NCBI RefSeq assembly: GCF_004028235.1 | Contig: NZ_CP035037.1 | Span: 868,001-932,000, forward strand | DNA: 64,000 nt | Direction of reading: 5' to 3' | Source: Leucobacter muris | Lineage (GTDB): Bacteria; Actinomycetota; Actinomycetes; Actinomycetales; Microbacteriaceae | In this document: piece after piece, positions 37,586 to 45,794 of the stretch | How the letters are laid out: each line of letters opens with the position of its first letter | Position numbering within the stretch: position 1 is the stretch's first letter | The notes under the pieces: generated by a model | The model's input: the letters and a program-made list of their open reading frames with translations, nothing else | Database searches by the model: none | What the model was told of the DNA's origin: nothing | Program-made: the position numbers and the translations under genes

Positions 37586-37882
37586 GTGTCGGTAGCCATC
37601 AAGCCGCTCGAGGATCGTATCGTCATCAAGCAGGTCGAGGCAGAGCAGACCACCGCGTCCGGTCTGGTGATTCCGGATAGCGCCAAGGAGAAGCCGCAGG
37701 AGGGCGAGGTCGTGGCCGTGGGTCCCGGTCGCGTCGCCGACAGCGGCACCCGCATTCCGCTCGACGTGAGCGTCGGCGACGTGGTGATCTACTCGAAGTT
37801 CGGCGGCACCGAGGTGAAGGTCGGCGGCGACGACTACCTCGTGCTCTCGGCGCGCGACATCCTCGCGGTGGTCGAGCGCTGA
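37586..37882 (+). CDS. groES: Co-chaperonin GroES
   Basis: 98-aa lid of the GroEL chamber. [20 protein letters not shown] is the mobile-loop region and [19 protein letters not shown] the C-terminal half. GAAAGAGG lies upstream of the GTG. It is followed immediately by a terminator, so it is monocistronic; groEL is not present in the window. Confidence 0.97.
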   Translation: MSVAIKPLEDRIVIKQVEAEQTTASGLVIPDSAKEKPQEGEVVAVGPGRVADSGTRIPLDVSVGDVVIYSKFGGTEVKVGGDDYLVLSARDILAVVER

Positions 37883-37898
37883 GCGCTCCCTCCCGCAC

Positions 37899-37939
37899 GA
37901 GGCCGGGCCCCGATCCTTCATGGATCGGGGCCCGGCCTC
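37899..37939 (+). terminator. Terminator after groES
   Basis: Perfect 18-bp stem: 37899-37916 with 37922-37939, loop TTCAT; stem begins GAGGCCGGGCCCCGATCC. Followed by GTTGTATG. One of the strongest hairpins in the window. Confidence 0.85.
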
Positions 37940-37995
37940 GTTGTATGCGTATGCGAGGAGCCTCGCCCGAGCCGGAGGGTCTCCCGCGGTCGAGG

Positions 37996-38082
37996 TAAAG
38001 AGTATTCAGTTTTAAGTATCAGTATTTATTTTTCTCAAAGTGATGTATTCTTCGGGTGTTGCCACTCGAAGGAGAGTCTTGA
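37996..38082 (+). promoter_or_regulatory. AT-rich control region of the dehydrogenase-thioesterase-ligase unit
   Basis: About 60 bases (37996-38055) are strongly AT-rich in a GC-rich genome. They contain AGTATTCAGT (38001-38010), AGTATCAGT (38015-38023) and a third AGTATT, a direct-repeat pattern. TATTCT (38046-38051) could be a -10. AAGGAGAG precedes the dehydrogenase ATG. A regulator or nucleoid protein may bind here. Confidence 0.45.
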
Positions 38083-39116
38083 ATGCGCGCTGTCGTCCTG
38101 CCCGAGCACGGGGATATCGATGTTCTGCAGATCCGTGATGACCGAGCGAGACCCGCAGCCGGGCCCGGGAGGGTGGTGCTGCGCGTCGGCGCGTCGTCGC
38201 TGAACTACCACGACATCTTCACCGTCCGCGGGATGCCGGGCATCACCATACCGATGCCCGTCGTGCCCGGTATCGACGTGGCGGGCCGCATCGTCGAGGT
38301 CGGCGAGGGCGTCGCCGCCGAGTGGGCGGTCGGAGACCGCGTCGTCGTGATGCCCTGGCTCGCCTCTCTGCCGGAGCTGGGCCTGATCGGAGAGGTGTAC
38401 GATGGCGGCCTCCAGCAGTACGTGGAGGTCGACGCCCGCCTGCTGATCAGGCTTCCCGACGACGTGAGCGAGCACCTCGCGGCGGCGCTGCCCGTCGCCT
38501 ACGGCACCGCGCACCGCATGGTGATCGGCAAAGGGGCGATCCGCGCGGGGACCGCGTGCTGGTGCTCGGCGCATCCGGCGGGGTGGGCGTCGCTTGCGTG
38601 CAGCTCGCGAAGCGCCTCGGCGCGCACGTGGTCGCCGCCGTCGGAAGCGAGGAGAAGGGCCGGGCGCTCTTGGAGCTCGGGGCCGACGAAGTGCTGAACT
38701 ACCGCGAAGAGGACATCTTCGCGTGGGTGGTGGAGCACCACGGCAAGCCGAGCCGCTTCGACGACCGCACCGGCATGAACGTCGTCATCAACTTCACCGG
38801 CGGAGACACGTGGCGCCCGACGCTGAAGTCGACCGCGCTCGGAGGCAGGATCCTGACGTGCGGAGCCACCGCCGGATACGCCCCCGAGGAGGACCTGCGG
38901 TACATCTGGACCTACGAGCTTCAGGTGATCGGTTCGAACGGATACGGTCCGGAGGACATCGTCGCGCTGCTGGCCGACGTGTCGGAGGGGCGCCTCGAGC
39001 CCTGCATCAGCGACGTGCTGCCGCTGAGCCAGACGGTCGAGGGACTCCGGCGGATCCGCGATCGCGAGGTGATCGGGAAGATCCTGATCGATCCCTGGGG
39101 CGACGAAGACCGATGA
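38083..39116 (+). pseudogene. Zinc-type/quinone-oxidoreductase-like alcohol dehydrogenase (MDR), frameshifted
   Basis: Medium-chain dehydrogenase/reductase. The first 160 residues give the GroES-like catalytic domain (NYHDIFTVRGMPG, PVVPGIDVAGRIVEVG, PVAYGTAHRMVI). At the G4 run 38547-38550 the frame shifts; adding one G restores RVLVLGASGGVGVACVQLAK and the NAD(P)-binding half to the stop at 39116. Span is 1034 bases, one short of 345 codons. The expected product is 344 aa. Overlaps the thioesterase ATG by four bases. Sequencing error is likely, because downstream sequence is fully conserved. Confidence 0.85.
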
Positions 39117-39547
39117 GCGGGGCCGAGAACGAGGCGGAGATCCTCGAACGGATCTCGGACGTGATCGACGATGCTCCGTTCCAGGCGTGGCTCCCGGCCC
39201 GGCTCACGGGGATCGACCCGGACGGATCGGTGCGTCTCAGAGCGGAGTGGGTGCCGAGCTGGGGCAACGGCGGAGACGGCGGTCACACGCACGGAGGCGT
39301 CATCGCCGCGCTGCTCGACCTCGCCGCGGAGTGCGCCGTGATGGCGGCGTTCGGCGCGGCCGCCCCGACCGTCGACCTGAACGTGCGGTTCCTCGCGCCG
39401 ACTCGGGAGGAACCGCTGACGGCGACGGGTTCGCTCGTGCGGAAGGGCAGGACGCTGACGGTGGCGGAGGCGCGAGTGCTCCGAGAGGACGGAGTGCTCG
39501 TCGCGATGGCGAGCGGCGCGTTCGCGACCTTCGCGATCGCGCGGTGA
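39113..39547 (+). CDS. PaaI-like hotdog-fold thioesterase
   Basis: 144 aa. GGHTHGGVIAALLDLAAECA is the PaaI-type active-site helix and VDLNVRFLAPTREEPLTATG the following strands. Such enzymes hydrolyse aryl- or acyl-CoA thioesters, often to rescue CoA. Start overlaps the dehydrogenase stop (ATGA) and its TGA overlaps a GTG of the ligase frame. It sits with an acyl-CoA ligase, so the pair may handle a carboxylic-acid intermediate. Confidence 0.85.
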   Translation: MSGAENEAEILERISDVIDDAPFQAWLPARLTGIDPDGSVRLRAEWVPSWGNGGDGGHTHGGVIAALLDLAAECAVMAAFGAAAPTVDLNVRFLAPTREEPLTATGSLVRKGRTLTVAEARVLREDGVLVAMASGAFATFAIAR

Positions 39548-39570
39548 AGCGGGACGAGGAGAGGCGAGAG

Positions 39571-41124
39571 ATGGGAACCGGGAACGAATCGACTGCGTGG
39601 GAGCGGCTGCTCATCCCCGACTCGGCGGAGGCGGAGGTCATCGAGATGTCGGAGACCGGCGAGCACCGCTGCACGCTGCGCCGACTGGCTCTGCTGCGGG
39701 ACCGGATGCTCTCGGAGTACTCGGCGGAGTTGAGGCCGGGCCGCGCGATCGGCATCTTCGCCGATAACGGCATCGCCTGGATCGCCGCCTTCGCCGCGGT
39801 CGTGCACGCGGGGGCGGTGCCCGTGCCGATCAGCGTGAAGCTGCCTCGGCCCGGCGTGGAGTTCATCGTCGCCGACGCCGACCTGCACACGGTGCTCGCC
39901 GACCGACCGCGCATCGCATCGCTCTCGGAGTGGGGCGTCTCGGCGCTGCCGCTGCTGGAGCCAGGCGACGCCGAAGAGCGGGGGAGCGGCGGTGCGGGGG
40001 GCGAGGCGGTGCGGCGCCCGGACGACGAGCTGGGCCTCATCCTCTACACGTCGGGCTCGACGGGGCAGCCCAAGGGTGTCGAACTCGGCAATCGCACGCT
40101 GAGGTGGATCGTCGAGACCGTCGCGCCCGCCGTCGCCCGGCCCGAGACGCGGATGCTCGTGGCGGCTCCGCTCAATCACATCGCGGCGCTCATGTTCGCC
40201 CTGTCCTGCGTCTCGCAGCGGGGAACCCTGGTCGTCATGCCGAGATTCGAGTCGCGAGCCTTCCTCGGCGCCGTGGAGCGCCACCGCGTCACCGATCTCA
40301 CGGGTGTGCCGCCGATGTTCGCGATGCTGGGCAGGGAGCACGATCTCCTCGGGGAGCTGGATCTGTCGAGCGTCGCGCGCGTGACGATGGGCTCTGCGCC
40401 CTCCTCCCACGAGATGCTCGCCGAGATCGAGAGCTGGTTCCCCGGAGCGTCGGTGACGACCTCCTACGGCACCACGGAGTCGGGGCCCGGGGTGTTCGGC
40501 CCCCACCCGGACGGCCTTCCGACGCCCCTCGGGTCGGTCGGCGCCGCGCGGCGGGTGCCCCGGATCCGCCTGGTCGACTCCGACGGCGAGCCGACGAGCG
40601 GCAGAGGGGTCCTGGAGGTGCGCAGTCCGTCGATGATGATGCGCTATCGGAATCGCCCGGATCTCGTGCCTCCCGTCACGTCCGACGGGTTCCATCACAC
40701 GGGCGATCTGTTCGAGGTGGACGACCAGGGGTTCTTCTGGTTCGCGGGGCGCGAGGACGACGTCTTCAAGTGCGGCGGCGAGACCGTCTACCCGCAGGCG
40801 GTCGAGGAGGCGCTGGAGGCGCATCCCGCGGTCCTCTCCGCGGTCGTGCTGCCCGTGCCGGACGCGTTGAAGGGGCGGAAGCCGGTCGCGTTCGTGCTGG
40901 TCAGCCCGGGTTTCGAATTCGACGAGCGCGCCCTGCAGCAGCACGTGCTGGGCAGGCTCGAGCCGTTCGCGCACCCGCGTCGCATCTGGCCGCTCGACGC
41001 GTTCCCGCTCGCCGCGGCGAACAAGGTGGATCGGAAGCGGCTCGCAGAGGCGGCGCTTCTCGCGTGCGCCGAGGAGCGGCCCGGCCCGCCGGCCGCTACT
41101 CGACGATCGGGGCGAGCTGATTGA
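39571..41124 (+). CDS. AMP-dependent acyl-CoA synthetase (ANL family)
   Basis: 517 aa. The P-loop-like A3 motif is LILYTSGSTGQPKGVELG, A5 is SYGTTESGPG, A7 is FHHTGDLFEVDDQGFFWFAGR, and the catalytic lysine is in AAANKVDRKRL. Activates a carboxylic acid to the CoA ester via an adenylate; substrate class not readable. ATG 39571 has AGGAGAGG upstream; GTG 39544 overlapping the thioesterase is an alternative. Its 3' end overlaps the convergent GntR gene by 29 bases. Confidence 0.88.
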   Translation: MGTGNESTAWERLLIPDSAEAEVIEMSETGEHRCTLRRLALLRDRMLSEYSAELRPGRAIGIFADNGIAWIAAFAAVVHAGAVPVPISVKLPRPGVEFIVADADLHTVLADRPRIASLSEWGVSALPLLEPGDAEERGSGGAGGEAVRRPDDELGLILYTSGSTGQPKGVELGNRTLRWIVETVAPAVARPETRMLVAAPLNHIAALMFALSCVSQRGTLVVMPRFESRAFLGAVERHRVTDLTGVPPMFAMLGREHDLLGELDLSSVARVTMGSAPSSHEMLAEIESWFPGASVTTSYGTTESGPGVFGPHPDGLPTPLGSVGAARRVPRIRLVDSDGEPTSGRGVLEVRSPSMMMRYRNRPDLVPPVTSDGFHHTGDLFEVDDQGFFWFAGREDDVFKCGGETVYPQAVEEALEAHPAVLSAVVLPVPDALKGRKPVAFVLVSPGFEFDERALQQHVLGRLEPFAHPRRIWPLDAFPLAAANKVDRKRLAEAALLACAEERPGPPAATRRSGRAD

Positions 41125-41740
41125 TGCCGCGCTGGCGGTGGCTGTCGGAGAGCGCGATGACGAGCTCGGCGTCGCCGGTCTTCACCGCCTCCAGGATCTC
41201 GGTGTGCTCGGCCAGCGCGCTCTCGAGGTGCCCGTGGTTCTCGTAGTAGAGGATGCGGTAGGGGTCGGTGCAGTCCCAGAGCTGTCTGATCAGTCGCACT
41301 TGCGCGGCGGTCGCGCCGTCGAAGAGGGGGAAGTGGAACTCGCGGTTCAGCTTGGTGCTCAGGATGATGTCGCCGCCGGGAGCGGCGAGCTCTCGCTCGT
41401 GCGCCTGCTCCATCTTCCAGATGAGCTGCCGGGAGGCGCCCTGCGCGAGGGTCTGGCGGATGGCGTCGGATTCGAGGATCTCCCGGAGCCGGTAGATCTC
41501 CTCGATCTCGCGAAAGCTCAGCTTGGACACGATGTAGCTGCGGTTCGCGGTGTGCTGCAGCAGCCCGACGGCTTCGAGGGTCTTGAGCGCCTCTCTGACG
41601 GGCACGCGACTCACGCCGAGGCGCTCCGCCAGCTCGACCTGCCGGATGGCCTGTCCGGGGCGCAGCTGACCGGTGGTCAGGAGATCGCGGACCGCTTCGA
41701 GTGCGTCTTCGTCGGTGGTCCCGCTGCGTGTCCTGCTCAC
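41096..41740 (-). CDS. GntR-family (FadR/FCD) transcriptional regulator
   Basis: 214 aa. Winged HTH: LRPGQAIRQVELAERLGVSR then VPVREALKTLEAVGLL. The C-terminal FCD domain shows the metal-site residues in LNREFHFPLF, AEHTEILEAV and LSDSHRQRG. GTG start with AGGAGA upstream. Divergent from the ABC importer operon, it most likely controls that operon and perhaps the ligase unit, in response to a carboxylate or amino-acid-like ligand as is usual for FCD. Confidence 0.9.
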   Translation of the reverse strand: MSRTRSGTTDEDALEAVRDLLTTGQLRPGQAIRQVELAERLGVSRVPVREALKTLEAVGLLQHTANRSYIVSKLSFREIEEIYRLREILESDAIRQTLAQGASRQLIWKMEQAHERELAAPGGDIILSTKLNREFHFPLFDGATAAQVRLIRQLWDCTDPYRILYYENHGHLESALAEHTEILEAVKTGDAELVIALSDSHRQRGINQLAPIVE

Positions 41741-41763
41741 TGTTCTCCTATCGCTCCAGCCCG

Positions 41764-41840
41764 TTCGGGCTTCTTAATAAAAGTGTAACATTTGCGATCC
41801 ATTTATGCTTTACTGTATACACAATACGGATTTGGTAGCC
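41764..41840. promoter_or_regulatory. AT-rich divergent control region with TGTATACA palindrome
   Basis: The 124 bases between the GntR gene and the importer operon include an AT-rich core. TGTATACA (41814-41821) is a perfect palindrome like the centre of known GntR/FCD operators. TATGCT (41804-41809) could be a -10 for the importer. No strong -35 was found for either strand. Confidence 0.45.
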
Positions 41841-41864
41841 AAAACTCGATGATGAGGAGAAACC

Positions 41865-42911
41865 ATGAAAACCATCCGCGCAGTGGGGGCCGTGTTCGCC
41901 GGCGTCCTGATCGCAGCCACCGTCGCCTGTTCCGGCGGCGGCTCGCCCGCCCCGGACTCCGAGAGCGAGCAGCCGACGAAGCTGCGGCTCGCGCTCCACT
42001 GGACCTACCCCGTGGCGGAATGGGACGGGATCGTCGTGGCCGATGAGCTCGGATACTACGAGGAGGCGGGCCTCGACGTCGAGCTCCAGTTCCTCTCGGG
42101 CTCCACGGCTACCGTGCAGGCCGTCGCGGCGGGCGAGAGCGACCTCGGCCTCGCCGGCCCGGACACGATCCTGAGCGGAGTGGACTCGGGCCTCGAGTTC
42201 ACGGTGGTCGCCAACCACCTGCAGCGCACCTCCTCCGGTGTCATCGCGCCGGCCGCCAGCGGCATCGAGTCGTTCGAGGACCTCGAGGGCAAGACCGTCT
42301 CGACGGCCGCGGCGAGCCCCGAGCAGGCGATGCTCCGATCGAAGCTCGCCGAGGCGGGCCTCGACTCGGAGAGCGATCTCGCGCTCTCGTTCGTGGACCC
42401 GCAGGCCAAGTGCACGGTGGTGCTCTCCGGGGCGGCCGACGCCTGCACCGGTCAGAACAACCACCACGTGATCCAGTTCGCCGACGAGGGCGTCGACCCC
42501 CTATTCCTCTCCTTCAGCACGGAGGAGCAGCCGATCCTCGGCCACTCGATCTTCGCGAACGACGCGTACCTGGCCGATCACGCCGACGCCGTCTCGCGCT
42601 TCCTCGAGGCCACGATGCGCGGGTACGAGACCGCCGCAGAGGACCTCGACGCCGTCGTCGACATCTACGTGAAGCAGCGCCCGGAGACGGACGCGGCGTT
42701 CCTGCTGAAGACCCTGGAGGCGTCGCACGAGCTGATGTACAGCGACCGCACCGACGAGCACGGCTGGGGATGGATGGACGACACCGCCTGGCAGGCCCTC
42801 GCGGACAGTCTGCTCGCGGGCGAGGTGCTCGGATCCGAGGTCTCGGTGAGCGAGATCTACACGAACGACTACCTGCCCGAGGACGCCTGGAAGCCGCAGC
42901 CGCTCGACTGA
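41865..42911 (+). CDS. ABC transporter substrate-binding lipoprotein (NMT1/THI5/SsuA-like)
   Basis: 348 aa lipoprotein. Signal peptide with lipobox TVAC, so Cys22 would be lipidated. The mature part, starting at LRLALHWTYPVAEWDGIVVA and GYYEEAGLDVEL, is the NMT1/SsuA periplasmic-binding fold; GESDLGLAGPDTIL follows. The family binds pyrimidines, sulfonates, aromatics and other small nitrogenous compounds. Two internal Cys (KCTVVL and DACTGQ) may form a disulfide. First gene of the importer operon. GAGGAG precedes the ATG. Confidence 0.9.
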   Translation: MKTIRAVGAVFAGVLIAATVACSGGGSPAPDSESEQPTKLRLALHWTYPVAEWDGIVVADELGYYEEAGLDVELQFLSGSTATVQAVAAGESDLGLAGPDTILSGVDSGLEFTVVANHLQRTSSGVIAPAASGIESFEDLEGKTVSTAAASPEQAMLRSKLAEAGLDSESDLALSFVDPQAKCTVVLSGAADACTGQNNHHVIQFADEGVDPLFLSFSTEEQPILGHSIFANDAYLADHADAVSRFLEATMRGYETAAEDLDAVVDIYVKQRPETDAAFLLKTLEASHELMYSDRTDEHGWGWMDDTAWQALADSLLAGEVLGSEVSVSEIYTNDYLPEDAWKPQPLD

Positions 42912-42968
42912 GCGGGCTGCGCGACCGAGAGACCTCGAAACGACACGGAAAGCTGTGGTGACCCCCTC

Positions 42969-43748
42969 ATGACCTACATCGCGATCAAGGATCTGAGTCT
43001 GACGTATCAAACGAAGACGAAGTCCGTGCACGCGCTCTCGCACATCGACCTGGACATCGAGGAGGGAGAGTTCGTGAGCCTCATCGGCCCATCGGGGTGC
43101 GGGAAGAGCACCCTCCTCTCCACGATCGGGGCTCTGCTGGAGCCCACGTCGGGGTCGGTCACGATCGCGGGGCAGACCGTGCAGGAGGTGCGGAAGCAGC
43201 GCAAGATCGGCAACGTGTTCCAGGAGGCCCGACTGCTGCCGTGGCGAACGGTCGGCGCGAACATCGCCTATCTCTCCGAGCTGGCGGGGCAGCGGCCCCG
43301 CCAGTCGGAGATCCAGGAGATCGCCGACTTCGTGGGGATCGGGGCGTTTCTCAACTCGTATCCGCACGAGCTCTCGGGCGGTATGCGGCAGCGGGTCTCC
43401 CTCTGCCGGGCGATGATCCTCGACCCGATGGTGCTGCTGATGGACGAGCCCTTCGGGGCGCTCGACGCCATCACGCGGGAGAAGATGCAGGTCGAACTGC
43501 TCCGGATCTGGGAGGAGACGAAGAAGACCATCGTCTTCGTCACGCACGCGATCGACGAGGCCGCCTATCTCTCCGACCGCATCGTGGTGATGTCGGCGAG
43601 GCCGGGGCGGATCCAGGCCGACTACGTCAACCCCCTCGTGAGGCCGAGAGAGCCGTTCGGCCGCCAGACCCACGAGACCTCCGACTTCCAATCCGTGCTG
43701 CACGGCGAACTGATGCGAGCAGAGACCGAGGAGCGCACCGATGCTTAA
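42969..43748 (+). CDS. ABC transporter ATP-binding protein (SsuB/TauB-like)
   Basis: 259 aa ATPase. Walker A GPSGCGKST, Q-loop NVFQEARLLPWRT, signature LSGGMRQR, Walker B VLLMDEPFGALD and switch HAIDEAAYLSDR. The LLPWRT stretch after the Q-loop is typical for the nitrate/sulfonate/taurine importer group. Its end overlaps the permease start by eight bases. Confidence 0.94.
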   Translation: MTYIAIKDLSLTYQTKTKSVHALSHIDLDIEEGEFVSLIGPSGCGKSTLLSTIGALLEPTSGSVTIAGQTVQEVRKQRKIGNVFQEARLLPWRTVGANIAYLSELAGQRPRQSEIQEIADFVGIGAFLNSYPHELSGGMRQRVSLCRAMILDPMVLLMDEPFGALDAITREKMQVELLRIWEETKKTIVFVTHAIDEAAYLSDRIVVMSARPGRIQADYVNPLVRPREPFGRQTHETSDFQSVLHGELMRAETEERTDA

Positions 43749-44560
43749 ATCGAAGACCTTCCTGCAGGGGGTGCTCTCTCCCGTCCTGCTCATCCTGCTG
43801 CTGCTCGTCTTCTGGGAGCTGTCGACCCAGTGGTTCTCGATCCCGAAGTTCATCCTTCCCTCGCCGATCGAGATCACGCAGAACCTCGGGGAGCGCTTCG
43901 GCATCTACCTGCCGCACATCCTCGACACCCTGATCCCGATCCTCGTCGGGTTCTTCATCGGATCGCTGATCGGCGTGGCGCTCGCGGTGCTGCTCGACGT
44001 CTCGCAGGTGCTGCGGAACACGCTGTACCCCATCATCCTCGCGCTGCAGACGACTCCGAAGATCGCGATCGCGCCGCTGCTGATCGTCTGGTTCGGCATC
44101 GGACTGACGCCCAAGGTGATCATCGTGGCGCTCCTCGCGCTGTTCCCCGTGCTGATCAATGTCGTGGCGGGCCTCGAATCCGCCGATCGCGGCCTGGTGA
44201 CGCTGGGGAGATCCGTGAACGCCTCTCAGGGCCAGATCTACCGCACGGTCAAGATCCCGTCGTCGATCCCGTACCTGTTCGCCGGTCTGAAGCTCGCGAT
44301 GACGAACTCGGTGATCGGTGCGATCGTGGGCGAGTGGATGGCGTCCGACCGCGGTCTCGGCTACCTGCTGGTCTACTACAACGCGACGCTCGACACCACG
44401 GCCCTCTTCGCCGTGCTCATCATCCTGGTGGTGCTCGCCGGGCTGCTGTTCGCCACCATCGGCATCGCAGAGCGGCTCCTCTCGTGGGACGCCCGCCAGC
44501 GCAGACAGCTCTCGTCGACGACCAGCGGCAGTACGCGGGCCGCGGGATCGGGGGGTCTGA
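43741..44560 (+). pseudogene. ABC transporter permease (SsuC-like), stop lost by a frameshift in a G6 run
   Basis: About six membrane segments and the EAA loop LGRSVNASQGQIYRTVKIPSS identify the importer permease. The frame is complete through AERLLSWDARQRRQL. It then reads on to 45843 as a 700-residue ORF whose extra part is only an out-of-frame shadow of the next gene. Removing one G from the run 44550-44555 creates GTC-TGA at 44555-44560 just before the next ATG (44564), giving 272 aa. So the transporter itself is probably functional and only the last few codons are affected. Confidence 0.85.
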
Positions 44561-44563
44561 ACC

Positions 44564-45778
44564 ATGAACGGACACGACGGCACGCAGCCCGGGACTGCGA
44601 CGAGGCGCACGATCAATGCGCACGCCCGGCAGGATCTCGGCCTCCCGTACCCGTTCGACGAGGCGACCTACCGCGCGCGACTCGCGAGAGTGCGCGAGTC
44701 GCTCCGCCGACGCGGAAGCGGCGGGCTCCTGATCTTCGATCAGGCCTCGATGTTCTACCTCTTCGGATACGACCAGCTCGGGTACTGGGTCTTCCAAGCG
44801 GTGTGGGTGCCGACGTCCGAGTCCGAGCCGGTGCAGGGCATCTGCAGGGCGCCCGACCGAGAGCTCATGGCGCGAGGAGTGGGCATCGACGAGGTGCGCG
44901 TCTGGCTCGACGACGATCGGGAATCGCCGACGGCGACCCTCATGCGCTGGGCGCGGGAGTCCGGCGCGGACCGGATCGACGTCGAACTCGCCTCGCACGC
45001 GCTGCGCGGCGACTACGTGCGCGAGCTCTACCTGCATGCGGAGTCGTGCGGCATCTCGCTGGAGAGCGGCGACGAAGTGGTGCTCGCCCTCAGGGAGGTC
45101 AAGGACGACGGAGAGCTCGATCTCATGCGCGCGGCGGGTCGCGCCCTGGACCGCGCCTACCTCGCGGTGGAGGAGAGGATCGCCCCGGGGGTGCTGGAGA
45201 CCGAGCTGAGCAGCGCCGTGCTCGCCGCGCTGCTGGCCGAGGGGTGCGATCCCGCCTCCGTGCCCCCGTGCATCTCGGCGGGGAGCCGCACCCTGGCTCA
45301 GACCCACCTCTCGGCGAAGCCGCTGCCCGTGCCGGAGGCGGACATCGTCACGGTCGAGCTCGGAGCCGCGAAGGAGCGGTATCACGCGGTCGCGTTCCAG
45401 ACCTACTTCATGGAGGGTGCGCCTCGGGCGTACCTCGACCAGTATCGCGCGATTCGGGACACCGTGCTCGCCGGCGTCGAAGAGCTGGTCCCCGGCAGGA
45501 ACGCCGCAGAGGTCGCGGGATCGATCCACGACCGGCTGGTGCGCGCCGGCAGCGGCCGCGTCGGGCGCCACGTGGGGTACGGCACCGGGATCGGCTTCGC
45601 GCCCACCTGGCTCGAGGGGCTCAGGATCAAGCGCAGCCAGGAGTACGAGCTGCAGCCGGGCATGACGTTCTTCCTCTTCGCCGGGGCGCCCACCCTGGAC
45701 GGCGCCCGGCACATGGGGTACGGCGTGCCGGTGGCCGTCACCGCGAACGGGCCCGAGCTCTTGAGCAGTCACGTCTGA
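44564..45778 (+). CDS. Creatinase/DoeA-like M24 family hydrolase
   Basis: 404 aa pita-bread protein with the M24 two-domain layout (N-terminal creatinase-N part to about residue 165). The aminopeptidase metal ligands are absent. The Asp pair becomes VTVELGAAKERYHA and the GHGIG His region becomes GYGTGIGFAPTW. This pattern (E in the first, RYH, GYGxGxG) is seen in creatinase and ectoine hydrolase, which cut C-N bonds without metals. So it may hydrolyse an amidine or cyclic amide rather than an X-Pro peptide. It lies between importer and two amidohydrolases. Confidence 0.78.
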   Translation: MNGHDGTQPGTATRRTINAHARQDLGLPYPFDEATYRARLARVRESLRRRGSGGLLIFDQASMFYLFGYDQLGYWVFQAVWVPTSESEPVQGICRAPDRELMARGVGIDEVRVWLDDDRESPTATLMRWARESGADRIDVELASHALRGDYVRELYLHAESCGISLESGDEVVLALREVKDDGELDLMRAAGRALDRAYLAVEERIAPGVLETELSSAVLAALLAEGCDPASVPPCISAGSRTLAQTHLSAKPLPVPEADIVTVELGAAKERYHAVAFQTYFMEGAPRAYLDQYRAIRDTVLAGVEELVPGRNAAEVAGSIHDRLVRAGSGRVGRHVGYGTGIGFAPTWLEGLRIKRSQEYELQPGMTFFLFAGAPTLDGARHMGYGVPVAVTANGPELLSSHV

Positions 45779-45794
45779 GGGAGGGCGCACAGCG

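Noticed and set aside
41865..45778. Thiamine-pyrimidine salvage or known ectoine-degradation operon
   Set aside because: NMT1-type importer and M20/M24 proteins overlap in type, but TenA, ThiD, DoeB, DoeC/D and Eut genes are missing.
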